Shown here one piece after another: positions 30,081 to 38,099 of a stretch of DNA of 64,000 nucleotides. The notes under the pieces were generated by a model. That model was not told the origin of the DNA, searched no databases, and saw nothing but the letters and a program-made list of their open reading frames with translations. Made by a program: the position numbers and the translations under genes. Each line of letters opens with the position of its first letter. Position 1 is the stretch's first letter. The stretch is from Roseateles_B flavus (GTDB lineage: Bacteria > Pseudomonadota > Gammaproteobacteria > Burkholderiales > Burkholderiaceae_C), in assembly GCF_039872765.1 (NCBI RefSeq), contig NZ_JBDPZC010000001.1:124001-188000 (forward strand), in the 5' to 3' direction.

Positions 30081-30800
30081 TCAGGCTGAAGGCCGCAGCG
30101 GCATCAGCCACTCGGCAAAGGCCCGGACGTCCTGCAGGTCCGCCTGCTCGCCGAAGAACCGCAGCTGCCCCTGGCGATGCAAGTGCTCCAGTCCTTCGAG
30201 CAAGCGCCGCCGGAACAGGCGCGAGAGCACCCGCACAGGCAGGAAGAACCCCGGCCGGCAGGCGACCCAGGTCTTGCCGTCGGGTGCCAGCCCTCCGCCC
30301 GGCACGATGCCGTGCACGTGCGGATGGTGCGTCAGCGCCGAGCCCCAGGTGTGCAGCACCAGCGTGGCACCGATGCGTGCGCCCAGGTGCTTGGCATCGC
30401 CGGCAATGGTCAGCAGCACCTCGGCCGCCATGTCGAACAGCAGGCCATAGATCGCGGCCTTGTTCTGATAGGCCAGGTCGGCAATCGGTGCGGGCAGCGT
30501 GAAGACCACGTGGAAATACTCGACCGGCAGCAGGTCGGCCTGCCGGGCATCGAGCCAGCGCTGGGCCGCGGGGCTCTGGCACTTGGGGCAATGCCGGTTG
30601 CGGCAGGAGTTGTAGCTCACCTGGTCGGTGCCGCAGCCCTCGCAGCGCAAGACATGGCCCCCCAGTGCCGCGCTGCGGCACTGTTCAATGGCCGACATGA
30701 CCTTGAGCTGGCCCAGGCTCAGGTGGCCGCGCTGAGAGGCTCGCCAGGCAGGACCGTGGGTGCGGAAGATGTCGGCGACCTCCAGGGCGGAGTGCGCCAC
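30081..30800 (-). pseudogene. IS91-family transposase, C-terminally truncated
   Basis: The 239 codons match the N-terminal half of an IS91-type rolling-circle transposase. There is a zinc-binding region with CEGCGTDQVSYNSCRNRHCPKC, PVEYFHVVFTLP, and the HUH metal motif in HHPHVHGIVPGGGL. The normal protein continues past LMPLR with the catalytic tyrosine, which is missing: the frame ends at 30081. The element cannot transpose. The adjacent integrase-like gene belongs to the same insertion-sequence type. Confidence 0.85.
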
Positions 30801-30806
30801 GGCGCG

Positions 30807-31706
30807 CTATGGGGCCGAGGGGTGCACTGAATGTGCCGGCTGCACCGCCTCCAACGGATTGACCACCTCGCGCAGGATCTCCGTGGCCACGTGTGTGTAG
30901 ATCGAGGTGGTCTCCAGCTTCTTGTGGCCCAGCATCACCTGGATCACGCGGATGTCGACCTTCTGCTCCAGCAGGTGCGTGGCGAAGCTGTGGCGCAGCG
31001 TGTGCATGGTCACGCGCTTGTCGATCCTGGCGGTCTGGGCGGCGATGTGGACGGCGCGGTTGAGCTGGCGCGCGGTCAACGGCTCCACCGGGTTCATGCC
31101 GGGGAACAGCCAGCCGCCCGGCAGCATCTTGCCCTGGGCATGGGCCAGTCGCCACCAGGCACGCAGGCGCTCCAGCAGCACGGGCGAGGGCATGGCGTAG
31201 CGATCCTTGCCGCCCTTGCCCTGCTCGACCCGCAGCGTCATGCGCTGGCTGTCGATGTCGGTGACCTTGAGCGCGACCACCTCGCTGACGCGCAGCCCGG
31301 TGGCATAGGCGACGGACAGGGCCGTCTGACTCTTGGGGTTCGGCGCGGCTGCGATCAGGCGCGCGACCTCGTCGCGGCTGAGCACGACGGGCAGCTTCTG
31401 CGGCACGCGCACGGTCTGCATCCTGGCCATCAGTTCGCCGCGCCCCAGGGTGATGTCGAAGAAGAACTTCAAGCCGGTGATGGTGGCGTTGAGCGTGATG
31501 GGCGAGGTGCCCTGATCGACCAGGTAGAGCTGGAAGCGGCGCAGGTCCTCGACGGTGGCGGTGTCGGGCGAGCGCTGGAGGAAGGTGGCCAGCTTGCGCA
31601 CGGCGCGGAGGTAGGCGGTGCGCGTCTTGGGTTCAAGCTTGCGCATGCGCATGTCTTCGACCATGCGCTGGCGCAGCGGTGAAACAGCTTCGGACGATGG
31701 CTTCAT
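30807..31706 (-). CDS. Tyrosine recombinase associated with the IS91-type element
   Basis: The 299-aa protein is a complete tyrosine recombinase. It has a SAM-like N-terminal core-binding domain (RRFQLYLVDQGTSPITLNATITGLKFFF) and a catalytic domain with ATGLRVSEVVALK, MHTLRHSFATHLLE, IQVMLGHKKLETTSIYTHVA (R...K...HxxR...GH...Y all present). Such genes sit directly upstream of certain IS91-family transposases, as here (6 bp apart). Although the transposase is broken, this recombinase could still act. The start at 31706 is used. Confidence 0.85.
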   Translation of the reverse strand: MKPSSEAVSPLRQRMVEDMRMRKLEPKTRTAYLRAVRKLATFLQRSPDTATVEDLRRFQLYLVDQGTSPITLNATITGLKFFFDITLGRGELMARMQTVRVPQKLPVVLSRDEVARLIAAAPNPKSQTALSVAYATGLRVSEVVALKVTDIDSQRMTLRVEQGKGGKDRYAMPSPVLLERLRAWWRLAHAQGKMLPGGWLFPGMNPVEPLTARQLNRAVHIAAQTARIDKRVTMHTLRHSFATHLLEQKVDIRVIQVMLGHKKLETTSIYTHVATEILREVVNPLEAVQPAHSVHPSAP

Positions 31707-32056
31707 GATCCTGCTCCTGTTGAAGAGCGAGGCGGAATTCCTCGCTGCTCAACGGTGGCAGGAATGTGGCTACGAGCGGCAGCGAGCCTGGCCGAAGCGG
31801 CTACCGCGAGAGCGGTTTAGTCCTCCGCTGCATTGCCGCCATTGGCAACCTGAGGTCAGGCTCAGGCCGATTGTGGAGGTTCACCGACGACCGCTCTTCG
31901 ACACCTCAGTGCTCCTCAGGGAGCCCAGCGGACTGCTGCGGGGCGCTTCAGGCGCGCGGTAGGACTTGCCGCTGAGGGAATGGCGCCTGGGAGGACTGCA
32001 ATCGCTGCTGGGATGCCAGTTGATCTTGCAGCGACCTAGCGGCGATGGCCTGATCC
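31707..32056. other. Gap without a supported gene
   Basis: About 350 bases upstream of the IS91-associated recombinase; presumably includes its promoter and the element's other end. Local inverted sequences (for example GAGGCGGAATTCCTC near 31729) were seen, but no ends could be fixed. No open frame has a recognisable product. Confidence 0.5.
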
Positions 32057-33010
32057 TCACTGGCGCAGCTGTGCCCATTGCTGCCGGCGGATCCGCTGTT
32101 CGATCAACTGGGCCAAGGCTTGGGCGCGCTGCAATTCTTCAGCGCTCATGGTGGCATTGCTGTCGCATGCGTAGGCGATGGCGCAGCGCTGACTACGCAC
32201 CCAAATTTCCATACCAGGATCTTTGAGAAAGGTTTTAATCAATGCGTCCTGGACCCAATAGGCCTGCCGTGCGCTGGCCTGGAACTCGCGCGCAAGCAGC
32301 GGGCGCAAATCATTCTCCAGCCATAGGCTGAACGGCACGGGATAGGCCTCGGGCATAGACAGCACCTGAGTCATTGCCTGGAAATGCGCCTGTGGGCGCG
32401 AAACGGCAACGCCCCCTTCCATGTCAATTCGAGTCCGGTCAAGTCTGGGCATCGGAAGCTTGCGGAAGCCCTCCATCCATGCCCCGGTATCCACGGTGGC
32501 ACATTCCCGAAGCAATCGTGCGCGCGCGTCATTGACCTCCGCCTTCAAGCGTTCAGGGTCCTGGCCGCTGCCTGCAGGATTGCTTATCACATCGCCTACT
32601 TCAACCGGCTGGCGGTAGCTGTCGGCTCCAAGGCAGAACGAGGCCAATTGAAATGCCAAGGCCCTATCTTTTGGATCTCGCGCGGTGAGTGCCTCTGCGT
32701 AGATCTCTGCCAGTGGTCGTCCTAGTATGGGCCGCTCCTGCATTGCAAGTGCAGGTGTTGAAGCAGCCGACTGGTGAGACATTGGGGGCTTAGGACTATC
32801 GACCACCCGTGGCGTTTGAGGTGCGAGAGAGGGAGCCTGCTCGGAGGTTATTGAGCCCGCGACTTGGAGCTTTGGGGCTGCGGCAACGGTCTCCGAAACG
32901 GAAGTACGCCCGTGAAGCCAAATGGCGGTCGCACCGACCGCCGCCACACAAGTCGCGCTCCAGACGACGGTTCTGAAATTCAATTCGAACACTCTTCCAC
33001 GCGGCTCCAA
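32057..33010 (-). CDS. Membrane-anchored hypothetical protein
   Basis: The 317-aa protein has one N-terminal helix (VVWSATCVAAVGATAIWLHG), a Pro/Ser/Ala-rich linker and a helical domain with ALAFQLASFCLGADS and QRCAIAYACDSNATMSAEELQRAQALAQLIEQ; the C...C pairs suggest a periplasmic location. The family is unknown. It overlaps the upstream secreted protein gene by up to 31 bp, or by 13 bp if the GTG at 32992 is the start, so the two form a unit. Confidence 0.55.
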   Translation of the reverse strand: MEPRGRVFELNFRTVVWSATCVAAVGATAIWLHGRTSVSETVAAAPKLQVAGSITSEQAPSLAPQTPRVVDSPKPPMSHQSAASTPALAMQERPILGRPLAEIYAEALTARDPKDRALAFQLASFCLGADSYRQPVEVGDVISNPAGSGQDPERLKAEVNDARARLLRECATVDTGAWMEGFRKLPMPRLDRTRIDMEGGVAVSRPQAHFQAMTQVLSMPEAYPVPFSLWLENDLRPLLAREFQASARQAYWVQDALIKTFLKDPGMEIWVRSQRCAIAYACDSNATMSAEELQRAQALAQLIEQRIRRQQWAQLRQ

Positions 33011-33489
33011 GTCAACCCCATTTTTGACTGTACCCCGTTGCAGGCGGCAGTAGCGACGCCAGTCGTTGCCACAGGATTGAAGGCGGTCTTCACTTTACCG
33101 ACGCAAAACTGCATAGCCCGAGCCATGTACACCCCCGAAACTTCACCGTCTTTTGGGCAAGGGAAGGTCAATCCCTTTGCAACATCTGCTGCCGCATCAG
33201 CCCGCGGATCCGACGGGCTGGGGTCCGGTGCGCCTGGGCCACGCGGCGTTGGAGTAGGGCAGCTACGGCCGCAACCCGGTCCTGTCCCGCCGCCCCCTCC
33301 GATGATGCCACCGCCGCTACCCCCACCGCCGGTCGATTTGCCGTTGTTCTCGGACGGCGGCAGTTGCACTGGATCCTCGGCAGTGCCTTCTGCTTTGGCA
33401 AGCTGAGGGACAAAGGAAAAGGCGATTGCTGTGCAGACGGCAATCAGGCCGGATCTGGTGTTGAGGCTGAAAAGACTTTGACGCATCAC
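32980..33489 (-). CDS. Secreted Gly-rich hypothetical protein
   Basis: The 169-aa protein has a signal peptide (RSGLIAVCTAIAFSFVPQLAKA), a Gly/Pro-rich linker (about residues 45-90) and a C-terminal part with four Cys (FPCPKDG, FCVGKVK, AACNGVQ, EECSN), probably disulfide-bonded. An AGGAT ribosome site precedes the start. Its stop overlaps the start of the next gene. No family was recognised; the pair is probably exported together. Confidence 0.5.
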   Translation of the reverse strand: MMRQSLFSLNTRSGLIAVCTAIAFSFVPQLAKAEGTAEDPVQLPPSENNGKSTGGGGSGGGIIGGGGGTGPGCGRSCPTPTPRGPGAPDPSPSDPRADAAADVAKGLTFPCPKDGEVSGVYMARAMQFCVGKVKTAFNPVATTGVATAACNGVQSKMGLTWSRVEECSN

Positions 33490-33758
33490 TATCCTCCGTT
33501 CGTTTTTGATTCGTGTTCAAGTCCGTGGCCACCTCTTTGGTCACTGACTAGCCCTCCACTCCCGCAGATGGCGGCGCGAATGCTATGGGTGCGGCGGAGC
33601 CATTCGTACTGTCAACTGTTACACCTTGGCCCCGAATTGACTGTCGGCGGGGCGGCTGTCGCACCGCAATGCTGGATGGGAGTGACCTGCCCGGCTTCTC
33701 CGAGACACTAATTCCAAGAGAAGATGGCTCCAACCCCCGAGGAGCCCATGAGGAAGAG

Positions 33759-35000
33759 ATGAAAGACAGGCCAGTGATCGACGCCCTCTACGAGGCGCTC
33801 CTGAACGGAGACGACGAGCAGATTCAGGCTATCCAGCAGCATCGGGCGTTGGAGTGTCTGGACTTGCGGTTCCTGGCTTGCACGGACGATCCCGGAGCCG
33901 TGGATCTGAATCTGGGCTTGGGGATTCAGTCCTGCGAGTACGTCATCCCGATCTTCGAAGGCCCGCGAGCGCGATTGATGTCGCGACACACAGCGATCCA
34001 GCAAAGGATTTCAGGCGGGCAATCCAATGTCCTCATCGACTACTCGCTCTGTTTCGATTCGAATTTCGCCGAGAAGCTGAAGTGCCTCGTGCTGGGCAAG
34101 AACATCGATCCCGTCGAGCAGGCGCGGGTGATCGAGGTTCTTCGTCTGAAGGCCATCAATCCTCGCGTGCAGTTCGATGTCATGCCATTCCTCCTCGAGA
34201 ACACGCGGCTCACCAGGGATGACCCGAAGAATCTACGGCCACTCGACACGCTGATCGCCTTTCGGATGCTCGACCATCTGGACTGGAAAGCTTTCCGCGA
34301 TGACCCAACTCAGTTGCTGTTCGACGCCAGCGTCGACAGCCTTCGCGAGCGCCTGCAGCCTGCAGAAGAGTCTTTCCTTGCCAGCCTGAAACTGGACGTG
34401 CACGTGCTGCGTCAGGAAGCAATAGCGCTGGGAACGCAGGCCCTGCTTCTGCGATTCGCATCCTTATGGAAGGCACACGCACGGGATCGGCGAGCCGTCA
34501 TGCGCGACCTTGTGGACTTCAGCCTCTTCGAACTCGGCAGCTTTCCCGCCACTGAACTAACTCTCATTTGGAGCGGCATACGCGAGAAGGATGTCGCGCC
34601 GTTTTTCGGCCCGCTGATTAATCCGTCTCACAAGATCGTCCACGCGTCGCGCGGCATGGCCTGGGATATGACCCATTTGCGCGCCCTCCAGGACACGACA
34701 AGGCAATCGCAACTCGGCTCCTTTTTCGTCCCCTACTTCGTCTCGTTCGATGCCAGGTGGCGTGACCTTCTGAGGCTCAACCCGATCCGCCTGCTCCTGA
34801 TCGACGACGGTCGGCACAGCCTGAACGCCGGCCGGGTCAATGACCGCGAGTTTCAACTGCTCCTGAACGACGTCATGAGCGATCAAGCGAAGCAGGCCTT
34901 CTCGACCGAGCAGGTCGAAGCGCGGCGGCTGGGAGCCCGCCAGCCAGATCGTTCCGCCCGCCAGGCACTCGTGGATCGCGAAGTTCAAGCTTGGGCCTGA
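33759..35000 (+). CDS. 413-aa hypothetical protein, possible PIN-like nuclease fold
   Basis: The protein starts MKDRPVIDALYEALLNGDDEQ after a GAGGAAGAG ribosome site. Visible blocks are SNVLIDYSLCFDSNFAEKLK (about 100-120), MPFLLENTRL, RGMAWDMTHLRALQ (about 303-316) and FFVPYFVSFDARWRDLLRLN (about 325-345). The repeated Asp-bearing hydrophobic strands, with a C-terminal F.S.D.R...L, resemble the acidic-residue spacing of PIN-like ribonucleases. This is inference only. A longer in-frame start at 33585 exists. It has no evident partner and is transposon cargo; a conflict-system role is conceivable. Confidence 0.5.
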   Translation: MKDRPVIDALYEALLNGDDEQIQAIQQHRALECLDLRFLACTDDPGAVDLNLGLGIQSCEYVIPIFEGPRARLMSRHTAIQQRISGGQSNVLIDYSLCFDSNFAEKLKCLVLGKNIDPVEQARVIEVLRLKAINPRVQFDVMPFLLENTRLTRDDPKNLRPLDTLIAFRMLDHLDWKAFRDDPTQLLFDASVDSLRERLQPAEESFLASLKLDVHVLRQEAIALGTQALLLRFASLWKAHARDRRAVMRDLVDFSLFELGSFPATELTLIWSGIREKDVAPFFGPLINPSHKIVHASRGMAWDMTHLRALQDTTRQSQLGSFFVPYFVSFDARWRDLLRLNPIRLLLIDDGRHSLNAGRVNDREFQLLLNDVMSDQAKQAFSTEQVEARRLGARQPDRSARQALVDREVQAWA

Positions 35001-35040
35001 GCGCTCGAAAGCGTTGCCGCAGAGGCCAGGCTTGCTTCCC

Positions 35041-35892
35041 CTACTGACGCAGTGCTGCGGTGAGCAGCCAGGCCAGACGCGAGGCAGCTTGCGCAATGCG
35101 CTCACACAGGACTACATCGAACGTAGTAATGTAGCTGGGAGCCAAATCCCGGTCAGTAGGCACAAAGTCCGGGGTCCGACTCACTTGGCAGGACTCGATG
35201 GCCCAGGCCTCCGGCGAGGCTTGGTGATCTGAAGATGAAGGTAGCCGCGCCTCCACGCTAGCGCGTAGTGCGTCGATCCCGCCTGGTCGATGCTTGATCA
35301 GCAGGCTGTCCCAGAGCGCATGCAAGTTCGTCCCACGCCCGAAGGCGCGAAGCTGGTGCAGGTTCCCGCCCTTGTCCGACGCGCGCCCTGCGTGAAGGGG
35401 CTGGTGCACGTCGGCTACCAAGTGAATGAGGTACTTCAGGGCCTTCAGCTTCTCTTCGTCCGGCGCCTGGCCTGAAAGCACGCTGGCCTGACGCTTGATC
35501 GCTTCCACAACGCACGCATCGCCGGGGCAGTCTCGTTCGGGAACGTAGCTGCAGTCATCTGGAAGACTGACAAAGTGCCATCGAGCTGTTGATCCGCCCT
35601 TGATGTCATCCGCCCAGGTCGCCACCGATCTCATGGTGGCGCCAGGCTCCAGCGCCAGCAGTCACATCACCTCAGTTCGAGTCGACTAGTCAAGACGCTG
35701 TTCGGCGAGATCGGCGATCATCCGATGCCCGTCCGCACCCCAGGCATAGACCGAGCCGGCAGCGACCGCAAGCGCGCCCCAAGCCAGCAGCCGCACGGCG
35801 CAGCGTCCGATCCACCACCGCTTTGCCGCATCTCGCACGTCAGCCCACGGTCGTTCCGGCCTCAGGTACGACGGGCCAGCTGTAGTGATCAT
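35041..35892 (-). pseudogene. S1/P1-type nuclease with two in-frame stops
   Basis: One frame reads as a whole S1/P1 zinc nuclease. The signal peptide and N-terminal Trp/His ligands are AWGADGHRMIADLAEQRL; then TWADDI, RWHFVS, HLVADVHQPLH, DKGGNLHQL and the C-terminal half follow. After QRLD the frame hits TAG and, nine codons later, TGA, before continuing as LLALEPGATM. There is no frame change, so both are nonsense changes in a short variable loop. The enzyme needs zinc ligands from both halves, so it is inactive unless stops are read through. The 5' end overlaps the VbhA-like gene stop. Confidence 0.75.
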
Positions 35893-36149
35893 TCTCGCGG
35901 CGTGCCCATCGCGCTGGCGTCAGCATCCTTCGCGCGCTGGATGACGCGCACACGAACCTCATCGGCAGTGAGTTGCCCAGTGATCATCGCCTCGCAATCG
36001 GCGAGGAAATCCGCCGAGGGCACATGCCCCTCTAGGTGGGTACTCGCCAGTGCTTGCTCGAGGTGCCAGCGGCGCATCGCCACGCTTCGACCGTCCGACC
36101 TTGTGTCGCTGGACGACGGATCAACTTCTGTGTCGGATCGGCTGCTCAC
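35889..36149 (-). CDS. Orphan VbhA-like antitoxin
   Basis: The 86-aa protein contains HLEGHVPSADFLADCEAMITGQLTADEVRVRVI, the hallmark of the VbhA antitoxin family (LEG..PS.EF......v.G..t.dE...r). VbhA proteins normally sit just upstream of a Fic AMP-transferase and block it through the inhibitory helix. Here the next frame is a broken S1/P1 nuclease instead, so the Fic toxin has been lost. The start is taken at 36149. Confidence 0.6.
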   Translation of the reverse strand: MSSRSDTEVDPSSSDTRSDGRSVAMRRWHLEQALASTHLEGHVPSADFLADCEAMITGQLTADEVRVRVIQRAKDADASAMGTPRE

Positions 36150-36387
36150 CGTGGCCTCAACTCAGCAGGTTGTACATGGGCTTGCTGCAGGCCTCGCCAG
36201 CCCGAGCAGGGACGATTTTCCTCGATGTGCGACCCGTTTGACGTTCGAGGGCTTAGACACCACGTCTGGCCACAGTTTCGCAGCACGGTATAAATCTGAT
36301 CCACCTCGACATCCAGGCATTATCAAAATTCGTCGCGAACGTCTTGCCATCTACCGATGACGCGCCTAAAGTCGTGCGAGTTCAAAA

Positions 36388-36720
36388 ATGATCTCGATAG
36401 GCGCAAAAGTACCAATGGGCGCGAGTTTCAAGGACGATTTACTTGCAGAGTATGGGCCGTTCATGCCAGCCCGCGCCATCTGCAAGCTGCTGCACTACCC
36501 GACGGTGGGAGCACTCACTGCGGCGAAGAAGCGCGGCAGCCTTCCATTTGCTCCTCTGGCCCTCAAGGGAAGGCCCGGGATTTACGCTGCCACGGAAGAG
36601 ATTGCGGAATATGTTTTGGGTACTTTGGCCGCTGCCAAGGCAATGCAGGCGCAAGCGGCTTATCCCGAGGAAGCAAATACTTTATCCGCAACACGAAAGT
36701 CAATTGCCAATAAAGGATAG
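36388..36720 (+). CDS. Small helical, possibly DNA-binding protein
   Basis: The 110-aa protein contains PARAICKLLHYPTVGALTAAKKRGSLPFAPLALKGRPGIYAATEEIAEYVL, which resembles short helix-turn-helix/excisionase-type regulators used by mobile elements (two helices, then a Gly/Pro loop and Y..tE.ia.yV). A second start at 36415 is possible. It is followed by a strong terminator and precedes the transposition operon. A control role in the element is an inference. Confidence 0.45.
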   Translation: MISIGAKVPMGASFKDDLLAEYGPFMPARAICKLLHYPTVGALTAAKKRGSLPFAPLALKGRPGIYAATEEIAEYVLGTLAAAKAMQAQAAYPEEANTLSATRKSIANKG

Positions 36721-36787
36721 TTTGAGACTCCATCAAACTATATTTTCCACTCCAAGCAAGGAAAAGGAATCCCCAGAGCCAGAAATG

Positions 36788-36823
36788 AAAACCGCCGCGA
36801 GCCCGGGAAGGCTGCGGCGGTTT
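36788..36823 (+). terminator. Rho-independent terminator
   Basis: AAACCGCCGC (36789-36798) pairs with GCGGCGGTTT (36814-36823), with an inner AGCC/GGCT pairing over a short loop. The A/T ends let it work in both directions. It separates the small helical gene from the transposition operon, so the latter must have its own promoter between about 36824 and 36970. Confidence 0.75.
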
Positions 36824-36970
36824 AGAGCGTCCCTGCGGGCACTCTGAAGAGTAAGCACCTTCAGTATCTGCCTCCAGGCGCAAGTCGTCAACCCAACACC
36901 AGCCCCGAACGACTGCTTCCAAGCGGTCGTTGCGGAAACCCGTCGACTTTTGATACTTGAAGGAGGTCAC

Positions 36971-37312
36971 ATGACCATATCCTCAGCGGAGCTCTTGCCC
37001 GTCGGCACTGGGCGAGCAGCCTCCCAATCCCTCCCTAGCCTCCTGCGTCCGTGGCTCCTGCGGCGCGCAGCCGTCCTGCACAGCGGACCTCGTCGCCGCT
37101 TCGCCGCTCTGTTTCAAGCCCGAATGGAGCAGTCGCCAGGCCCAACAGGCGAGCGCCCCATTCCGCATGTGCTGCCAGGCCATCGAGCGGCGCACGAGAA
37201 CTGGCTTGTCTACACGCAAGCCAGATGTCTCTTCCGCACCCCTCGTGGTGCCGTTCAACGGAATCCACTGGATCCACGAACGGCAAGAGACCGGTCTCTG
37301 GTAACGCACTAG
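36971..37312 (+). CDS. Possible leader protein of the tns operon
   Basis: A 113-aa frame starts MTISSAELLPVGTGRAASQS directly after GAAGGAGGTCAC, an ideal ribosome site 5 nt before the ATG. Its composition (Arg/Pro-rich, no domain) is not convincing, and other frames here are open too. It ends 61 bp before tnsA, which has its own strong AAAGGAGG. It may be a real small protein of the operon, or the strong ribosome site may serve translation control. Confidence 0.4.
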   Translation: MTISSAELLPVGTGRAASQSLPSLLRPWLLRRAAVLHSGPRRRFAALFQARMEQSPGPTGERPIPHVLPGHRAAHENWLVYTQARCLFRTPRGAVQRNPLDPRTARDRSLVTH

Positions 37313-37373
37313 TCCCGTGACGGCGGCCCGCCATCGGCAGGCCGCCATCAAGCATCCACGCAAAGGAGGCCCT

Positions 37374-38099
37374 ATGGCCCAGTCCTTGGCAGCGCGCTTG
37401 GCCGAGATGCTCGGACAGGAACTGCGGCACAACCCCCGCCGGCTCGTCACTCGATCCGGCTTCCGCAAACGCGGCTTTCACAACTCATGGCGCTTTGGGC
37501 GCCTGCCCTGGGAGTCTGCTATCGAGCGCCAGATGCTGGCGCGGCTCTGCCAGTCCTGGCTGACCGCCCAGTTGGAGGTGCAGCCCATCGCTCTTCAGAT
37601 TCCGTGCACGACGGATGAGCGAGGCTATTTCACCTACGAGCCTGACGCCATCGCGCTGGATAGGCGCGAACAGATGTACGTCGTTGAAGCCAAGAGCTTC
37701 GAGGATCTGCAGACCGACGACGTCCAACGAAAGCACCGCGACATCCGCATTTGGCTCCAGTCTCGCTCGGTGACCTTCATCGAAGTCACCGAGCGAGATC
37801 TCGGCACGTCAGCCCTGACGGAAAACCTCAGGCTCCTGAGAAGGGCCGGCCGCCAGTTGCCCCTTACCCGTCAGCTTGACGGCACGCGGGCGCTGATCCT
37901 GCGCCACCAGCCGGCGACCTTCGAGGACCTGACGACGGTGCTCGGGAGATCCCGGGCCGTGCACGCCCTGGCGCACGGCCATCTGACTTTCAACATTCAC
38001 CAGGTCCTCGGCCCTTCGACCGCCTTGGACACCCAACCCAATGAGGCCAACGATGCAGCTCTTTTCATTTACGCCCGGTCAGCCGTTTCGGCTGTTTAA
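37374..38099 (+). CDS. tnsA: TnsA-family transposon endonuclease
   Basis: The 241-aa protein matches TnsA, the restriction-like nuclease that cuts the 5' strands of Tn7-type ends while TnsB cuts the 3' strands. Active-site candidates in the core RLPWESAIERQMLARL...PDAIALD...YVVEAKSFED are Glu 51, Asp 91, Glu 105 and Lys 107, the E...D...ExK arrangement. A second domain follows (LRLLRRAGRQLPLTRQLDG and on). The start at 37374 has AAAGGAGG 6 nt upstream. The first gene of the operon; tnsB starts 47 bp before its stop. Same family as TniC of Tn6022-like elements. Confidence 0.85.
   Translation: MAQSLAARLAEMLGQELRHNPRRLVTRSGFRKRGFHNSWRFGRLPWESAIERQMLARLCQSWLTAQLEVQPIALQIPCTTDERGYFTYEPDAIALDRREQMYVVEAKSFEDLQTDDVQRKHRDIRIWLQSRSVTFIEVTERDLGTSALTENLRLLRRAGRQLPLTRQLDGTRALILRHQPATFEDLTTVLGRSRAVHALAHGHLTFNIHQVLGPSTALDTQPNEANDAALFIYARSAVSAV

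Noticed and set aside
35686..35892. Fic toxin gene after the VbhA-like antitoxin
   Set aside because: The frame reads as a signal peptide and S1/P1 nuclease start, not a Fic domain.
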